In this document: in pieces, positions 44,180-55,210 of the stretch
How positions within the stretch are numbered: the first letter of the stretch is position 1
How the letters are laid out: every line of letters begins with the position of its first letter
Assembly (NCBI GenBank): GCA_013423325.1
Contig: BLJB01000180.1
Span: 248,001 to 312,000 of the forward strand
Reading direction: 5' to 3'
Origin: Usnea hakonensis
Lineage: Eukaryota > Ascomycota > Lecanoromycetes > Lecanorales > Parmeliaceae
DNA length: 64,000 nucleotides
Program-made: the position numbers and the translations under genes
Notes under the pieces: generated by a model
The model's database searches: none
Told to the model about the DNA's origin: nothing
What the model saw: only the letters and a program-made list of their open reading frames with translations

Positions 44180-46130
44180 CCGAATCCCTACTCTGATCAC
44201 GGAGAACCACGAGTTCAAAGACAGTCACATATCCTTTCAGGAACCGCTCAACAACACGTATATCGGTCTCGGACACTCGGCCTTCTTTGCCTCAATACGA
44301 GCTTTCACCCCTACCGGCGACTAATCCGGAAAGTCTTAACTGGATTGATTTAGATTCATCAAAGAGCAAAGCTCGCTTGTGAAACCTGCTCGGAGCTGAA
44401 AAAGCCGAAATACGTCTATTTACGGGCTTAGCAAAGCAAGCAAATACATTATCTCACATACATTATATGACACGATAGACGAACTCCTCACAAATGATTC
44501 TCGCTACTTGCGCTTTGTCTCTTTCCACCTTCACCACACGCAAGTCCTCCAAGTTGAAGTCTCCACATCAACTCCTCCTCAGCAAGTCCTCTCTGAGAAT
44601 GCTTCCACTCTGGATCTAGCTTCAGCACAAGACCTTCCATCAGTATACAGCTAAACACTCAAAACCTTACTCCACAAGCACCCTCCACTTCCACAAAAGA
44701 GAGAAGACATGGACGACTGCCTAGAAGATCAAAGCTCAGCAGCATCCGCAGATCAACTAAAATCTGCCCCTCCACCCACGACAAGATCACTACAGCATCA
44801 TCTATCAAACAATTAATCAAAAACTACACTGTCGAGATCTGCTGCTCTTCCATCAGGCCATAAGATCACTACAGCAACATCTTCATTTCCATCAGGTCAC
44901 GAAACCTCCCTAAAAATGCTATCAACTGCAAATACATACCATCAACCGTAAAGACTATTCAGCGGGATTCAGAGCTCACATCCACGGCCAAAAGAAGCGA
45001 CGAGCTACCTTTTATACTCGAAGCCCACTCGAATCGCCATTGGTTGAGGCTCAGATCAGCCATCGGCCAAACTCGCCCTACCTTCAACGCGAGAAAATAG
45101 AGCATTCTTGCCCTACGGCTAAAGCGGATCCCAGACATAGCACCAACACAGAGCTCATAGCGCTTCAAACCAAGCTCAAGCACAAGCAAAGTCTATGTCA
45201 CACATCTTTGTCAACGCATCGACCAATCATACAAAGCCATGGAGCAATCCACTCCGCAAGAGGCTCCGGAAATGCAGGCAATTTCAGAAGAAGACGCGGA
45301 GATCATTGCGGAGAAGCAAGAGCAACGGCCATTGCACATGAAGAAGAAACACGGCCACAGCCACTGTACCAGGCCACTGTGGAGGATGACATGGAGTGCA
45401 CCACCAAGCATGGCAACAGCATGTTTGCCACCAAGAGCACACTCTCTGCAATCCCCTGCCTGTGCACCACACGATTTTCTGGAGACCCAGCTGCATGCCT
45501 CAGCAATGCGAATCTCGCTCACCAGCATTCCTTGATTCTCGGCCTCATGCTCAACACCCTACCCGGCCACATTGAACACTCGGAAGGCATGGAGGCCTCA
45601 GGCGAAGGATGAACGAAACACTGCAGGAGGAAGGCAGTCAGAATGACCAGGCATTGACTGAGGAGGATACCGAGCAGTAAGGGAAGCACTGTTATTGGCC
45701 AGGATCTCCAATCACTGAGCCTCAACCAATGGCCAAACTCGCCCTACCTACAACACAAGAAAACAGAGCATTCTTGCCCTACGGCTAAAGCGGATCCCAG
45801 ACATAGCACCAATACACCAAGCTCAAGCACAAGCAAAGTCTATATCACACATCTTCAATCACAACGATAAGTTCGCCCGAGCTGGTCCTTCGTTCAAACC
45901 CTTCAAAGTCATGCTTGACGAAGAAGGGTCCCTGAAAAGACGAAGGTCTTAGTCTCCCTGGGTTTTGAACGGCAGATTCAACATGACCTGTGTCTGAGAC
46001 CGAGGGTATGCAAATTCAGAGCATATTGAGCGGGCTTAATCCTGTGCGGATCGGTGGCAGGGCCGTGTGGCTGATGAAATGGTGGGATTTTGGGTATGGG
46101 AAGGTGGCATTTTGGCTTGTTGAAAGGGGA
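44180..46130. other. Gene-poor stretch with a dispersed duplication
   Basis: About 2 kb. A + frame at 45239-45535 starts with ATG and encodes an acidic then His/Lys-rich peptide (MEQSTPQEAPEMQAISEEDA), but continuation is unclear and it may not be a gene. About 140 bp at 45048-45205 recur at 45720-45858 in direct orientation (shared CATTCTTGCCCTACGGCTAA, AGCGGATCCCAGACATAGCA). Confidence 0.4.
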
Positions 46131-46440
46131 GACACCAAGCAGTGAAAGACAGTGGGCGAGAAAATATCAGGCAGGGAGACATGAGGCGGGGAGACACCAG
46201 GCAGGGAGACACCAGGCAGGGAGACACCAGGCAGGGAGACACCAGGCAGGGAGACACCAGGCAGGGAGACACCAGGCAGGGAGACACCAGGCAGTGAAAG
46301 ACAGCGGGCGAGAAACTATCAGGCAGGGAGACACGAGGCAGGGAGACACGAGGCAGGGAGACACGAGGCAGGGAGACACGAGGCAGGGAGATACCAGGCA
46401 GTGAAAGACAGTGGGCGAGAAATATCAGGGAGACACCAGA
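46130..46440. repeat. 15-bp minisatellite with higher-order structure
   Basis: GGGAGACACCAGGCA is repeated in tandem about eight times, then as GGGAGACACGAGGCA variants. A different 30-bp block, CAGTGAAAGACAGTGGGCGA, recurs at about 46139, 46293 and 46399 and divides the array into segments. Unit length is a multiple of three, giving spurious repeat-peptide frames on both strands. Confidence 0.9.
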
Positions 46441-46549
46441 CGGGAAACCATTTGGCAGGTATCCGGGATGGCATCAGATGAAGAAAGCTGATTACTACTG
46501 CTTTGTCTGATAGGCTGAAGGGTCTCATCAACCCTGACGTCTTCGCCAC

Positions 46550-46920
46550 AGAAGGACTGGGGGTTAGTGGTTTCGGATATCGCATATCGCATGTGTCCTT
46601 TCAGGAGTCCATAAATAGGGCGATTTGCACTGGCAATGGCTCTTCAGTCGATTCATCTCTTTCAGAGTCTCCTTCATTGCATTGCATTGCATTCTTTTTT
46701 CGCCCACCCACCCCTGCCTGTATATACATATCTATCTACTCCAGGTCTATATCGAATAGATATGGGAGTCTTCTTAGTGTTGTGGCAAGGCCTGAATATA
46801 CCTTCAGGGGTCACTATTCGGCCTACCCATAGCAATAAGACAGGCCAATCACTGCTACAGCTACCTCCTATGTGTATTTGATCATTTGCATGCAATTTGC
46901 ATGGTTCGGATGTCGCGAAC
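46550..46920 (+). repeat. Dispersed repeat A, right copy
   Basis: The better preserved copy of the sequence at 24285-24440 (see that entry). CpA dinucleotides kept here (CCCATAGCAATAAGACAGGC) are TpA in the left copy (CTTATAGTAATAAGATAGGC), which is the RIP-type change. Confidence 0.75.
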
Positions 46921-47084
46921 GAAGCACTAATAGATATATACAATTTATTTACTCATTCCTCACCAAAGTTTGTATTGCAGCACGGAAGATCAGCCAAAAT
47001 TAGGCGGAGAGACTAATTTGGCGTGGCCATTGACGCCCACCTCCTCCGTACTCTTAATCACTTTGTTACTCCCCTCAGTCTCGC

Positions 47085-47130
47085 TCCCATCACTCCCATT
47101 CCTCCCATTCCTCCCATTCCTCCCATTACC
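47085..47130. repeat. Short 9-bp tandem repeat
   Basis: CTCCCATTC is repeated about five times in tandem. No further structure is visible. Confidence 0.8.
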
Positions 47131-47244
47131 CCTAGACTAAACCAAAATGAGATATTATTGGCTGGTGATTTTCCATCCGGCTTGCAATTGTTCAACTATT
47201 TCTAAATATAAACATGCTATACGACATTCCTCTTTGTTAATGTA

Positions 47245-47370
47245 TTGAAAGTCCTGGGACAAGCCCTAACCCTCTTTCGGAAGGCGGCCCCAAGCTTGGG
47301 TGCAGGACATTATCCGAAGAGTCTTGGCATTCCCAGAACTTTCGGTCCTCGGGTGCAGACTATTGCGGTC
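47245..47370 (+). repeat. Dispersed repeat B, right copy
   Basis: Matches the reverse complement of 23810-23935 over AAGTCCTGGGACAAGCCCTA, the CTTTCGGAAGGCGGCCCC block, ATTATCCGAAGAGTCTTGGC and a CTTTCGGT...GGTGCAGAC end. Confidence 0.8.
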
Positions 47371-47709
47371 AATAGAAAATTTGATAGGCAGCACCATGTA
47401 AAAGTTGATCTATTTATTGTTGCTGGTCGTAGAATAGGCTATAGAACCAGAGATTCAATGGATGGGGAGGGAAGAGCTACACTAACGCGGCGCCGACATT
47501 GACTACGCCAATGACAACAAGTACATTGAGCTCGGTACATGACCTCAGAGTTATCCTGAGCGCAATCATGGCTGTACTCGCGGACGCCATTGCCAAAGAA
47601 ATGAGACCAACGCATCACGGACACACTATCGGCGATGGCGAATCTTTTGGTCCGAAAACCCCTCATGTGTATCAACATTGTATCATTGAACGATTGGCAA
47701 ATCGTTGAC

Positions 47710-48753
47710 TCAGTGTATTTTATCACCCGAATGATTTATACTTGATAGAGCCGTAATCAAAGCATCGCAGGCCGAGCTCTGCGTTGCAGCCGTCGCCTCT
47801 TTGGTTGGACTCGACCAAGAAACACCCATTCGATCACCCTCTTCACGGTTTCGCCAAACGCTCTCCGCGTTCCGTTCGATAAAAACTTTGAAGGCTTCCG
47901 TCGGCCTTGCCGCCTGTAAGTTCCCCAAATTCCGCAGAAAGATTCCCTTGAACTGTGGTCCGTCCGCTCCCAGATTGGGCTCCCCATGCTCGTACAAAAT
48001 TCCTTCCTCATCTGTCAGCTTGCGGATAGCAGCAAGCGCAATTCGCTCCGCCATCTCCAGGTATGAAGGGTCTGGCGCTGCGATATTAAGCTCGACGAGC
48101 GCCCCTAAAATCACACCTTGATTATACGTCCACACCGTCTGTCCGTCGTTCTTACACGTCTTAGCGTCGATGCCATTGTTGATGTTGAAGTCTGCATTTA
48201 TCATTCCCGTTCCCTGGAACCACGACCACTCCTTGAGTGCCCACTGGATATAGTGCTCCTTATTTTCCGCCCGGTTCGCCAGCTGCGCTGCCACAGCTAG
48301 CAATAATTCATTCTCTATTGCACCTGTATACTCCTTGCTCTTATTCCACCAAAGGCCTCCGCACGGCCCGCCCCAACCGAGAACCATGTCTTCGAATATA
48401 ACAATGGCCATCTGCAAGTACTTTTGCTCTTTCGTCCGATCATACACTTTCAGCCATGCAAGGGCCCACCAGCCTTCGTCGTCGTAAAAGTCATTGATAA
48501 AGGACGCTGAGCCAGAAGGAGAAGTCTGTGCCTTCTCGAATGTGTTGGAGAAAAGGGGGAGGATGCTGGAATCGAGGGATGGGGAGGAGGAGGAGAAGTC
48601 AGCGAGGACAGTCAAGACGTTGGCGGCGTTCCACCAGCCCGTTGTTTCAAAGAGACCAGTAGCCGGGTTGTAATATTCAAGTAGGGCTTTGATGGCGGCG
48701 TGAGCGTGAGAGTGATGAGCTTCATGTTTACGGTCCGGGGTGGAGTTATTCAT
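47710..48753 (-). CDS. GH76 family glycoside hydrolase (alpha-1,6-mannanase type), cytosolic form
   Basis: Intronless, 347 residues, ATG at 48753. The catalytic Asp pair is in INDFYDDEGWWALAWL near residues 87-102. Other typical blocks are TGWWNAANVLTVLADF, GPCGGLWWNK, KEYTGAIENELLLAVAAQLA and VWTYNQGVILGALVEL. GH76 enzymes hydrolyse alpha-1,6-mannan backbones; the fungal DCW1/DFG5 members act on GPI anchors at the cell surface. This protein lacks both signal peptide and GPI signal, so it resembles the shorter intracellular group. Substrate not known. Confidence 0.9.
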   Translation of the reverse strand: MNNSTPDRKHEAHHSHAHAAIKALLEYYNPATGLFETTGWWNAANVLTVLADFSSSSPSLDSSILPLFSNTFEKAQTSPSGSASFINDFYDDEGWWALAWLKVYDRTKEQKYLQMAIVIFEDMVLGWGGPCGGLWWNKSKEYTGAIENELLLAVAAQLANRAENKEHYIQWALKEWSWFQGTGMINADFNINNGIDAKTCKNDGQTVWTYNQGVILGALVELNIAAPDPSYLEMAERIALAAIRKLTDEEGILYEHGEPNLGADGPQFKGIFLRNLGNLQAARPTEAFKVFIERNAESVWRNREEGDRMGVSWSSPTKEATAATQSSACDALITALSSINHSGDKIH

Positions 48754-49475
48754 GATAACGGGACTTTACTATGGGTGACCGAAAGCTACATGTCCTGGGT
48801 AAGGAGTAAGTCGTTGGGATCCGAGTCGATTCTCATCTCCAAAGGAGGACAACCCCGCTTGAAATACCGTTCGTTTACTGAACTTGATAGAGTGAGCGTC
48901 GCGCAGTTTGGCTAGAGGGAGGGCTAATTCAGACACGCTAAAGTGATCGACCAGGTCACATGATCTCTTTATGCATTTACATAAGTTCATACGTGACGAA
49001 CACGCCAAGTATCGACATTGTTCTTAAGAACAAGGCATGCTAGATTACAATACTGCGTCCAACTTCTAGGATGATACATGGTCCCGGACTACGATTTCGA
49101 AGCTCCATGGCTAAAGTCGTGGAGACTCGAATCTTAGGCAGAAATAATGAAGACTCAACGATAAGGTAGGCATCGGACCTCAATCTATGGGCTGCCACGA
49201 GCTGTCATTTCTGAGATGCTAGATCTCGAAAGGTCCACCACCCGTAATTTGGCCTGTTGGATTGCGACTGTGCCTCAATTACGTAAGTAATTCAAGAGAA
49301 GAAATTGAGCAAATGCATGCGACGCACAGTATAAATTCTGTAATTGACCCTCAATCAGAGAGTATATCCTTCATTCTGTCAACTTCCCCAGGTTTTCTTG
49401 CTGAGTTGAGCGCACCATTTGTCTTTCGACCAGGTCTTCCTACTTCGTGAAGCCCCCCATCATCCTGCCGCGATT
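48754..49475. other. Intergenic region between divergent genes
   Basis: About 720 bp between the GH76 start and the SGNH hydrolase start; presumably both promoters. No gene supported. Confidence 0.4.
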
Positions 49476-50621
49476 ATGCCCTGGCTTGCAATCCTCGTTG
49501 TAGCGAGCCTTTCATGGTTTCCCCTGATTAGCGGTCAATTCTCCAATGCCACAACGCCGACAGCCACCACACTCACACCAGTGCCTTTCTCAGCCTCCAG
49601 TGTCCCTAGCAGCGGCGTCATTGGTAATGGTACCATTAATGGGCCACCCCCAGTTCTAACAAGCTATATGGCTATTGGCGACTCTTTCTCTGCAGGCAAC
49701 GGTGCCGGAACCTTGATCTCCCCAAACCAGCCCAATTGTCGCAGAACAGACGGATCTTATGTCATCCAGCTTTTGAACGACCCAGTGTACTGGCAATTTG
49801 TTGATCATGATCGTCACCCATTCGAGTTCAGTGCCTGCTCAGGGGCTATTACCAGTGATATCCAGAATTCCCAGATCTTGAATCCCACGACACGGTTCAT
49901 CCGGGGAGCTGATCTATACACAATGTCTGCTGGGGGTAACGACCTCAATTTTGACGCCATTGTTAGGACATGCGTCTATAATTTGGGCTGGCCTGGTAGC
50001 TGCGCCAAGAATCTCGCCGCTGTCAAGGATGCGTTAAACCCCGGCACTGACTTCGATCGCAGCCTCACACAGCTCTACGATAGTCTCTTCTCCCAGGCAG
50101 ATGGCGGTCAAGTCATCATCGTCCCCTATGTTCAATTCTATAACGACCAAGTCCCTTCGACATGGCTATCCAAATGTCACGTCTCGCAGAGCATCCGCCA
50201 GCAATTGAATGAAGCAGTCACGGCGGTCAACGCCTTTCTGCAAGCCCACACATCCGGGAAGGGGACTTTCAGCATGCTCGATAACGACTCTTTGCAGTCC
50301 GCTTTTGACGGCCACCGCTTCTGCGACGACGGACAGATCTGGATCCAAGATAGCCTTTTTGAAAGTCTGAGCCCGGCCGCCCAGGCTCAATACAATTCGA
50401 ACGGGACGTTACCGGTTGATGTTGCCAATGCGCTGAATAGCACCCTCACAGAGGACGGTCAACTGCTCAATGGGACGGACGACAATGGCAATGTAGGAAA
50501 TATATTTCATCCGACCAGGGAGGGGCATACGGCGTACTATGAATTGGTCAAAGGGGCTATTTCTCCGGCAGCTGCGAGCAATCCGGGCACGGTGCAACCC
50601 GATCCGCAGGCGGTAAGCTAG
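49476..50621 (+). CDS. Secreted SGNH/GDSL-type hydrolase
   Basis: Intronless, 381 residues from the ATG of MPWLAILVVASLSWFPLISG, a clear signal peptide; the longer frame upstream opens only with TTG. A Thr/Ser/Pro-rich linker leads to the hydrolase domain: block I YMAIGDSFSAGNG with the nucleophile Ser, block III SAGGNDLNF, and block V IFHPTREGHTAYYELV with the catalytic His. Cys pairs (NCRR, CVYNLGWPGSC, KCHVS, FCDDGQ) suit an extracellular disulfide-bonded enzyme. Family members are esterases or lipases; the substrate cannot be stated. Several N-glycosylation sequons (NAT, NGT, NST) are present. Confidence 0.92.
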   Translation: MPWLAILVVASLSWFPLISGQFSNATTPTATTLTPVPFSASSVPSSGVIGNGTINGPPPVLTSYMAIGDSFSAGNGAGTLISPNQPNCRRTDGSYVIQLLNDPVYWQFVDHDRHPFEFSACSGAITSDIQNSQILNPTTRFIRGADLYTMSAGGNDLNFDAIVRTCVYNLGWPGSCAKNLAAVKDALNPGTDFDRSLTQLYDSLFSQADGGQVIIVPYVQFYNDQVPSTWLSKCHVSQSIRQQLNEAVTAVNAFLQAHTSGKGTFSMLDNDSLQSAFDGHRFCDDGQIWIQDSLFESLSPAAQAQYNSNGTLPVDVANALNSTLTEDGQLLNGTDDNGNVGNIFHPTREGHTAYYELVKGAISPAAASNPGTVQPDPQAVS

Positions 50622-51634
50622 ATGGTTCACAAATCGCTGGGAACGTGATCTGTGTCTGGAAGTCAAGGCCAAGCACGATTGTTGAAGTTAGTCAATAGAA
50701 GGCCTGCAGTCCTGAGGGCCAAGAGGTCTCGGCGAACGTCAAAAAGTTTTCCCCTTTCCGCTCTTCTCGATTATCTACCAGCAATCTAGCAGTGTTTCTT
50801 AACCAACGAATTAGCCACTGGGCGTCTAGTGTGCCTTATGATTTGTTCTGTTTCGTTTACTCTGGAGCAGATCGGTTGTATATTATGACACGGGCCGGCT
50901 CGGCGACTTCCGCGATCTCTGGACCTGGTGCCCGTCGGGTGCCCCATTCAGCTCTTTAGTTCATGTAGTCAGCATGCTCGCTGGACTGTCTTTGGGTCTT
51001 TATCCATAATCAAGCTCCTGTCCAATTCCTTGTTAGACTGAAGTTGAATTCAGTGCCGTATCTTACAGGTATGGCGTATTTTATGTCTTCTCCCAGGCTT
51101 TTTCAAGCAAGCAGCGCCGAGCAAATGCGCATACGCTAAGGCATTGTTCCCAAATCGTTGGAAATAATGCTGCATCACCCTATCTTAACCCCTTATTCTT
51201 ATATGCGCACCGCTAGGCGGATACATAAGATATGCAGCCCAGCAACCTACCATATCAACGATATGCCATTCGCTTGCTTCACCATCCTTTAAGCGCCACT
51301 GCTTGCTATCTTGACTCTTTCGCGCCGGATGATTGATAGTTGAAGAAGCCACAAATTCGTATCGACCTCGACGTGGACTCTAATTCCAAGTAAGATATTT
51401 ATCATTGCCATCTCATCATCTGATACCGTCAAGTCCAAGATTACTTGGTATCACCCTGGGCCAACTTTTGGAGGCACGAAGCCATGGCCACGGAGATAGG
51501 TCTGACTACAGATACTTCTTGGCTTCACGTAGTCTGTCAAGGACAAATCTGAAGGGGTTCATGATGGAAGTAAGAGTATCTATAGCGCAAGCACGAAATG
51601 TGCGCTCGTACCAAGGCGCTAAGACATGTCAAGC
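50622..51634. other. Intergenic region
   Basis: About 1 kb with only short chance frames between the convergent ends of two hydrolase genes. No repeat or RNA gene noticed. Confidence 0.4.
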
Positions 51635-52712
51635 CTAATTCGGAACCATGTCAGAAGGAGGTATACCGTGACATAGCCAGTGCTCGGTGATAAATTCCAC
51701 ATCCTCTTTCAGCCACTCCTCCTTTAACGTCACATCTCCATCGAATCCATGATCACCAGGCCTCACATGCAATCGAATTGCAGACCCTGGAAGCTTCTTC
51801 TTCACCACTTCCACGAATCTCTCACTCCCGCTGACCGGCACTGCTGAATCTTCATTCCCGTGTAGAATCAATGTCGCCGGTATATGCTCCGCCACCATTT
51901 CCAAAGGTAACAACTCCTTACTCTCCCCCAGGAACTCAAGAAGTCGCCCGTTTCGCACCATAGAACACATAATGTCCGATCTTGAAGGTGGTGATGCACT
52001 CGTCACTACCGCCCCCGGAGTCATAGTCGTAACGTGCGCGTCCATAACCTCGATCGGCTGCATCCGCATACCAAGCAATGGCTTTTCAAGCTTGGTGCTG
52101 TAGTAAGGGTCGCGTATATCGAGCATCGGACAGTGGCAGATCACGGCCTTGATACTGCCGGCGGGTTGCGTGAGGGCCGATTGTATGGCTAGCCAACCGC
52201 CGGCGCTATCGCCCACAACGAGAGTGTGGGCGAATTCAATTTGCGGTGCTGCCACTGCTGTGTGGAGGACAAAGGATTGCAGATCACTGTGTACCCATTT
52301 CCATAAGTCGGACACATCGGCTAGGATGTCAGTGCCGGTGGCTTCGGGGATAAGACGGTAGTCTGCGGAGACAATTATGGCGTCATTAAGGAGCGCAAGT
52401 TCAAGGACCCAGTTCCTGAAGAATAGAGGGAGGAGCGAAGCGCCTAGCACCTATTTCGTAGCTGTCAGTGTACAGAAAAAAGCTTTTGTGTTTGGATTGG
52501 AATGATGAGACGAATAGGATGCTGGGGAAGTTGCATACAAAGAATCCGCCATGGAATCGTACTATCAGAGGATGCTTTTTAGTATTTCCTGGCTCCAATT
52601 TTTTAGGTATCAAGATATCGACGCCTATGGGGTGCTCATTGACGGTTTTGTAGCTGGTGCTATGGATGTGGAAGGGGGAGAACTTTTCTGGATTCAAGGC
52701 TGCGGCTGACAT
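51635..52712 (-). CDS. Alpha/beta hydrolase fold-3 (esterase/lipase, HSL-like)
   Basis: Model: complement(join(51635..52450,52539..52712)), 329 residues; an 88-nt intron joins FHGGFF to VLGASLLP. The oxyanion motif HGG is in VRFHGGFFV, the nucleophile in VVGDSAGGWLAI, the catalytic Asp in LHGNEDSAVPVSGSE and His in PGDHGFDG. Additional family block: IIVSADYRLIPEATGTDILA. No signal peptide. The hormone-sensitive-lipase-like group hydrolyses small esters and lactones; in fungi members occur in detoxification and secondary metabolism. Substrate unknown. Confidence 0.92.
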
Positions 52713-54291
52713 AGTCGGTTTGTGCGAGATTAGTAAACCCAGAATAATGGTTCGGTAAGTAGACTATGAACAACGAGAGACGGTCCTCGCTGCCTTGATA
52801 TTGTAAAACCGAGTGGTCGGCGGGAGATGAGAGCTTTTCCGTCTCAAGGCGATTCAACAAGCCGTGACAAGGATGAACGGTGTGCACGCTTCCTGCGGAC
52901 TGTATCACGCCTTGAACAGTACTCTTGGTCTGTAGCAAAGTTCTGGAAGGCGACACAAAAATGGTGGACAGCATACTGAGTATTTAATAAGGACGGTCTG
53001 TTCGCTCAATTGCCCGTGTCAGGTACAGCAGTACAGTAAACCCTGGCTATAGCGTTATTGGATTTAGCGATAACCGCTCTACAGCGATATTTTTTTCTCC
53101 ACCATACTTTTTCCTCATACAAATAGCGATAAACCTCGCTACTGGAATATCGTTATTGTCCTTCCTAAATATCGCTATATCGAGAGGTAACTTCACACCT
53201 AATTTAGGCGTAGAGGTACTTATAGTCTAAAAAGTATACCGAAAAAGGGTCGTTCTATTAGACTAATACGAATACGAAGGTAAAATTACAGAAGTTTTCA
53301 GCTAGAAAGTAGGTAATTTATACTTTCGGGAATCTTAGCGCTATTTGTTACAACGATAACCTCTACGTAGCGATATTTAATTTCGCACCAACCATATCGC
53401 TATAGCCAGGGTTTACTGTAGATCTAAGTGATCTGCTCTCTATCATGCAGATCCCAAATTGAACACGCATTCGGCGGGTTTTTTATTTTGCTGATAAAAT
53501 AACCGCTCCAAGCATTTCAAGTTCCTCGCTAGACGCATTCGTGGGCCATGCCCTGCAGCATTACTGGCGCACCAGATTCCCTGCCATGCCAGATAGTGAG
53601 CTCTGAGATTATGCATGTATGATGTTTCCATGCAAATGGCTGCTGCGATTGGGGCTGCTACCACGCTGCGAAAGCGCAAGATACTGGATATGTAAATCTT
53701 AAATGTAAATAGTGGACCTGCGTGGGCCTACTCTTCGGTAGGAGCTCTCGGAGTTTAGATATTCGGGTATAATTCGGATTTAGAGCATACTATCGCCTAA
53801 GTCCGATCATATAATGAGCTATCGTAAAGTAGCTTCTCGTCGAATCTTGAACACTAGACAAACGAGGAAAGCTTGCTTTCCAATCACAGCCTTCTCATGG
53901 ATAAGTCCCGTATTAGCACCTAAAGGGTTAGACACGTTGAGCATTCAGGCAAGTGCTTACAATCTAAACAGATTGAGTATTGTTATAGTGGTAGACGCAG
54001 GTTGGGGAATTCGATCAATGCAATTTTAAGCGCAAATGAGAAACAAGGCCAAGATAAGACAGAATCAGCGCAAGAAAGAGGTCTTTAGCAATTATCAGCT
54101 AATATCCTAGCACCATCACGACGATGTCATGGCTCTGATTAAATGCACGTTGAATTAATAGTCTACATTTACCTACGGGAATATCCCCGCCCCACAGCCT
54201 CCTTTCACGGGTTTAGTAGTCTTCTCCCAACCACGAATTGACCGCAGCGCTATCTATCCCTATATCCGAGCGGTTGGAAGATGACATACGA
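52713..54291. other. Intergenic region containing a pogo-like MITE
   Basis: About 1.6 kb without a supported gene apart from the 385-bp inverted-repeat element. Frames at 53443-53679 (-) and 53814-54029 (+) show no family features. Confidence 0.4.
53034..53418. mobile_element. Non-autonomous pogo/Fot1-type (Tc1-mariner) element
   Basis: Terminal inverted repeats CAGTAAACCCTGGCTATAGC (from 53034) and GCTATAGCCAGGGTTTACTG (to 53418) match perfectly and are flanked by TA on both sides (53032-53033, 53419-53420), the target duplication of Tc1/mariner elements. The CAGTAAACCC start is typical of fungal pogo/Fot1 relatives. At 385 bp with no ORF it is a MITE dependent on a transposase elsewhere. 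Internal ATCGCTATA pieces repeat the terminal sequence. Confidence 0.88.
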
Positions 54292-55210
54292 TTACCATAC
54301 CCAGTCCTCCCCCTCAATCGAAGGGAAATGACCAGAGGTCTTGCCTCTACTGGCAGCGTCAACCTGCAACTCATACCCGTTAGAGACGTGTTTCTCATAG
54401 CTGAACTAACAAAGAAATTCTCACCGTAGCAACCACGAATTCAACACTCTTTTGCACAGGTACCGGCGCCTCCTCCATACCAAAGAAACGGGCCGCTTCG
54501 TTGCCTGGGCCGCTCTGCACAAATCTTGAGCCAGACAATGTTAGAATTCTTTCTCTCTCTGTAAACTTTGGAACCTCACCCGGGATCCACGGCAAAGGCG
54601 ATAAGGTCTTCGTTTTCGAAATGAATTTTTCTAGTTAGATAATGCACCGCTGCTTTCGAAACGCCATATGCGCTCATCGAAAAGGGGCGCTTCTCCATGC
54701 CACCGATACTTCCTGTAGCGGACCCCATCACTACAAATTTTGGTTGCGACGCTTTTTGGAGCAACGGGAGGACGGCCTGGAAAAGTACCAGTGACCCAAC
54801 GGCATTGATGGATATGTGCTCTTGCACTTGTGCTGGATCGATATCGGCTAATTTCGCAAATATCAGATTCTGGACTGCGGCATTGACGATCACGATGTCA
54901 AGTTTCGAGATCTTGTGCTCAGATTGCAGAAAGTTCATCGCAACCTTGGCGTCGGTGGCGGAGGCGTTATCGATCTTGACGACAATGATGTTACTGCTAG
55001 AGTGTCTGTTAACGGATTGCAGAGCTTTTGAAGATGAGTCTAAAGGGTCGCGGACGCCTGCGATAACAGTGCTATTAGGTCGTGCGAGATAGGTGGTAAG
55101 TAGGCTTAGACCGATACCTGACTTGAACTTAGCCTTAAGTAGGACGCGACAAGAAGAATCTCCTACCTCGGTTGGCGCCTATCACCAGGTAGATCTGATC
55201 TTTCGCTGTA
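54292..55210 (-). pseudogene. Short-chain dehydrogenase/reductase without visible start codon
   Basis: Exons 55117-54580, 54524-54425 and 54363-54292 join in frame behind a first exon that ends at 55167 with YLVIGANRG. The assembled protein has the TGxxxGIG-type motif (IGANRGIGLSLLTTYLARPN), NAAVQN, the catalytic Ser in VMGSATGSIGG, YGVSK (Tyr and Lys kept) and a normal end (FPSIEGEDWVW). Upstream of YLVIG no in-frame ATG exists before a TGA about 20 codons earlier, and I found no convincing extra exon. The ATG may have been lost, or a distant 5' exon was missed. Otherwise it looks functional (cytosolic NADP-dependent reductase of the norsolorinate-ketoreductase-like group). Confidence 0.65.

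Noticed and set aside
46036..46404. Repetitive frames over the 15-bp minisatellite
   Set aside because: Unit length is a multiple of three, so any frame without a stop stays open. There are no family features.
48700..49008. Short frames upstream of the GH76 gene on both strands
   Set aside because: No family features, no splice partners, and they lie in the promoter region of the GH76 gene.
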